From: Deltaproteobacteria bacterium
GTDB lineage: Bacteria > Desulfobacterota > Binatia > UBA9968
Direction of reading: 5' to 3'
DNA length: 6,699 bases
Assembly: GCA_020027655.1 (NCBI GenBank)
Contig: JAHKKJ010000198.1
Location: 1 to 6,699 of the forward strand
In this document: piece by piece, positions 5,427 to 6,699 of the stretch
How positions within the stretch are numbered: position 1 is the first letter of the stretch
How the letters are laid out: each line of letters opens with the position of its first letter
Translations under genes and position numbers: made by a program
Notes under the pieces: generated by a model
Databases searched by the model: none
Seen by the model: only the letters and a program-made list of their open reading frames with translations
Told to the model about the DNA's origin: nothing

Positions 5427-6614
5427 CTACTCCGGGCTCGGCACTTGATGCGACAAGAAGATTTCTTTGCGCTGTTCTGCCGACTCGAGCATTGCCAAGC
5501 ATACTTCTAGTGTCGCCGCGCCCCAGCGGCCGTCATGAAACACCGGCCGACCGTGCACTACAGCGTCATACAGCTCTTCGACCTCGGCCTCGCGCCCTCT
5601 CCTGCCCGGCGGAAGAGTGATTTCTCGCTTCTCGTTTTCCCCATAAACGAGCAGCCCGTCGGGTGTTTGACGGATATCGCCTCGTTCGCAGCTCACCAGC
5701 GTAAAGCCAAAGAACGGCTGCTTACGCTCCCCCGACCAGACGTGGCTGAACTCGCCTTCGCGCTGCCCGCCGAAACGCATCCCCTCCTTGAGTCGTTCTT
5801 CCTCTTCCGGGCTTTGCACCTCGCGCAGTTGTCTTCTGACCTTCAGGTTCGTGTCCGGATCTCGGTGTTGTCCTCCTTCTCCTACCCAACTAAACAATTC
5901 CGCACTGTCGAAGAAACCATAGCCGCTGTAGATCAACGTTGCCGGTGTGCCGTCCTCGAATTCAAGGTAGCAGGCGTAACTTCCTTCATGCGCGCGCGCC
6001 TTGTCCCAAATTCCCGTCATGGCCCGGACGCTGCGCACGATGCCGCCGCCGATGAGTCTCACGATATCGACGTGATGCGGCCCCTGGTTCAAGACGACGC
6101 CGCGGCTGGTGGCAAGCTCATGTTTCATCCGTGGCCGGTACATGAATTCGTTGTAGTTCCAGGTGTTGATCATACACAGCTTGCCTAGCTCGCCGCTCTT
6201 TACGATCTCGCGGATCTTGCGCACCGGCGGATCGAAACTGTGGGTGTGACCGCACAGGAGGTTGACGCGGTTTTTTTCCGCCGCCTGATTCATGGCCTCG
6301 CATTCTTCGATGGACAGCGCCATGGGCTTTTCCACGATCACATGCTTTTTGTGATTGGCGGCGGTGATGACATGCCGGGCGTGAAGCTGATTCGGTGTCG
6401 CCACGTAGACGGCGTCAACGTTAGGACTCGCGCACATCGCGTCCACGCTGGTGAACGTCTCACCTTTGTACGCTTCCCTGAACTTCGCCAGTGCGTCGGT
6501 GCGCGTATCCGCGGCTGCGGTAACCTTGATGAACGGCAAGGTTGAAATGGGCGGCAGGATTTGTGTGCTCGCCACTCCCAGGCCGGCTATGCCTAATCGC
6601 AAAACGTCGCTCAC
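5427..6614 (-). CDS. Gfo/Idh/MocA oxidoreductase, phthalate cis-dihydrodiol dehydrogenase-like
   Basis: The protein has 395 residues and starts with GTG at 6614, with AGAGGG 6 nt upstream. The N-terminal Rossmann fold shows RLGIAGLGVA (6-15, glycine loop), acidic Asp36 at the end of strand 2, VYVATPNQLHARH (69-81) and VIVEKPMAL (92-100) with the conserved Lys96. The C-terminal alpha/beta domain has GVVLNQGPHHVDIVRLIGGG (172-191), in which His180 and Asp183 take the place of the family's G-x-H-x-x-D. The block IYSGYGFFDSAELFSWVGEGG (228-248) is the feature I associate with phthalate 4,5-cis-dihydrodiol dehydrogenase (Pht4/OphB), which oxidises a cis-diol with NAD+ to a catechol. That is the step after a phthalate-type Rieske oxygenase, and one is encoded in this window. 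It is separated from the next gene by a 362-bp repeat-filled gap, so co-transcription is unclear. Another sugar- or inositol-type substrate remains possible. Confidence 0.85.
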   Translation of the reverse strand: MSDVLRLGIAGLGVASTQILPPISTLPFIKVTAAADTRTDALAKFREAYKGETFTSVDAMCASPNVDAVYVATPNQLHARHVITAANHKKHVIVEKPMALSIEECEAMNQAAEKNRVNLLCGHTHSFDPPVRKIREIVKSGELGKLCMINTWNYNEFMYRPRMKHELATSRGVVLNQGPHHVDIVRLIGGGIVRSVRAMTGIWDKARAHEGSYACYLEFEDGTPATLIYSGYGFFDSAELFSWVGEGGQHRDPDTNLKVRRQLREVQSPEEEERLKEGMRFGGQREGEFSHVWSGERKQPFFGFTLVSCERGDIRQTPDGLLVYGENEKREITLPPGRRGREAEVEELYDAVVHGRPVFHDGRWGAATLEVCLAMLESAEQRKEIFLSHQVPSPE

Positions 6615-6699
6615 CGGAATCCCTCTTACTTTTAGTGTCCGGTCTCAACAGTTCGCCAGATAATTCCCGCCTCACTCCCCCCAAAAATCTCCCCTTCCC
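6615..6699. other. Upstream region of the oxidoreductase gene, with the edge of a possible C-rich repeat
   Basis: Apart from the AGAGGG ribosome site (6621-6626, minus strand), no promoter is clear. The last bases (6683-6699) read AAAAATCTCCCCTTCCC. AAATCTCCCC equals the start of the right element of the inverted pair at 5181-5291, so another copy may begin here and be cut by the window edge. Confidence 0.3.

Noticed and set aside
5535..6188. 217-codon plus-strand frame
   Set aside because: It is antisense to the well-supported oxidoreductase and shows no domain of its own.

Overview
The window reads as a piece of an uncultured, Gram-negative, soil- or sediment-type bacterium of moderate to high G+C. 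The cues are secreted binding proteins with Sec signal peptides, a Rieske oxygenase of the phthalate type, and gaps packed with C-rich palindromes. The style resembles Candidatus Tectomicrobia, Rokubacteria or Desulfobacterota/Binatota bins, but this is an impression and the lineage is not proven. Every believable gene lies on the minus strand. Long plus-strand open frames are antisense shadows.

Layout in transcription order (right to left). (1) 6614-5427: an oxidoreductase of the Gfo/Idh/MocA family, closest in pattern to phthalate 4,5-cis-dihydrodiol dehydrogenase (Pht4/OphB). (2) 5426-5071: a repeat island with an inverted pair of C-rich palindromes, a 58-bp dispersed repeat and a 7-nt tandem repeat. 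(3) 5064-3949: a periplasmic solute-binding protein. (4) 3927-2758: a phthalate-type Rieske oxygenase, 21 nt downstream. (5) 2761-2384: a 125-codon frame overlapping the oxygenase by GTGA, which looks like the C-terminal third of an NMT1/SsuA-type binding protein. (6) 2383-2187: a gap filled by an inverted pair of REP-like palindromes. (7) 2186-1050: a second solute-binding protein. (8) 1049-679: a gap with a heptamer hairpin, a decayed cupin fragment and a second copy of the 58-bp repeat. (9) 678-1: a third solute-binding protein, cut by the window edge.

How the parts may work together (inference). The oxygenase would make a cis-dihydrodiol from an aromatic carboxylate, and the dehydrogenase would re-aromatise it to a catechol. 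The three related binding proteins could capture the acid or related compounds outside the inner membrane. No permease, ATPase, ferredoxin reductase, decarboxylase or regulator is present, so the pathway is incomplete here.

The most unusual points are the tandem expansion of one binding-protein family around an oxygenase, the coupled orphan C-terminal fragment, the cupin fossil ended by a repeat, and two unrelated 7-nt repeat tracts that each sit just behind a stop codon. None of this amounts to a demonstrated new system.
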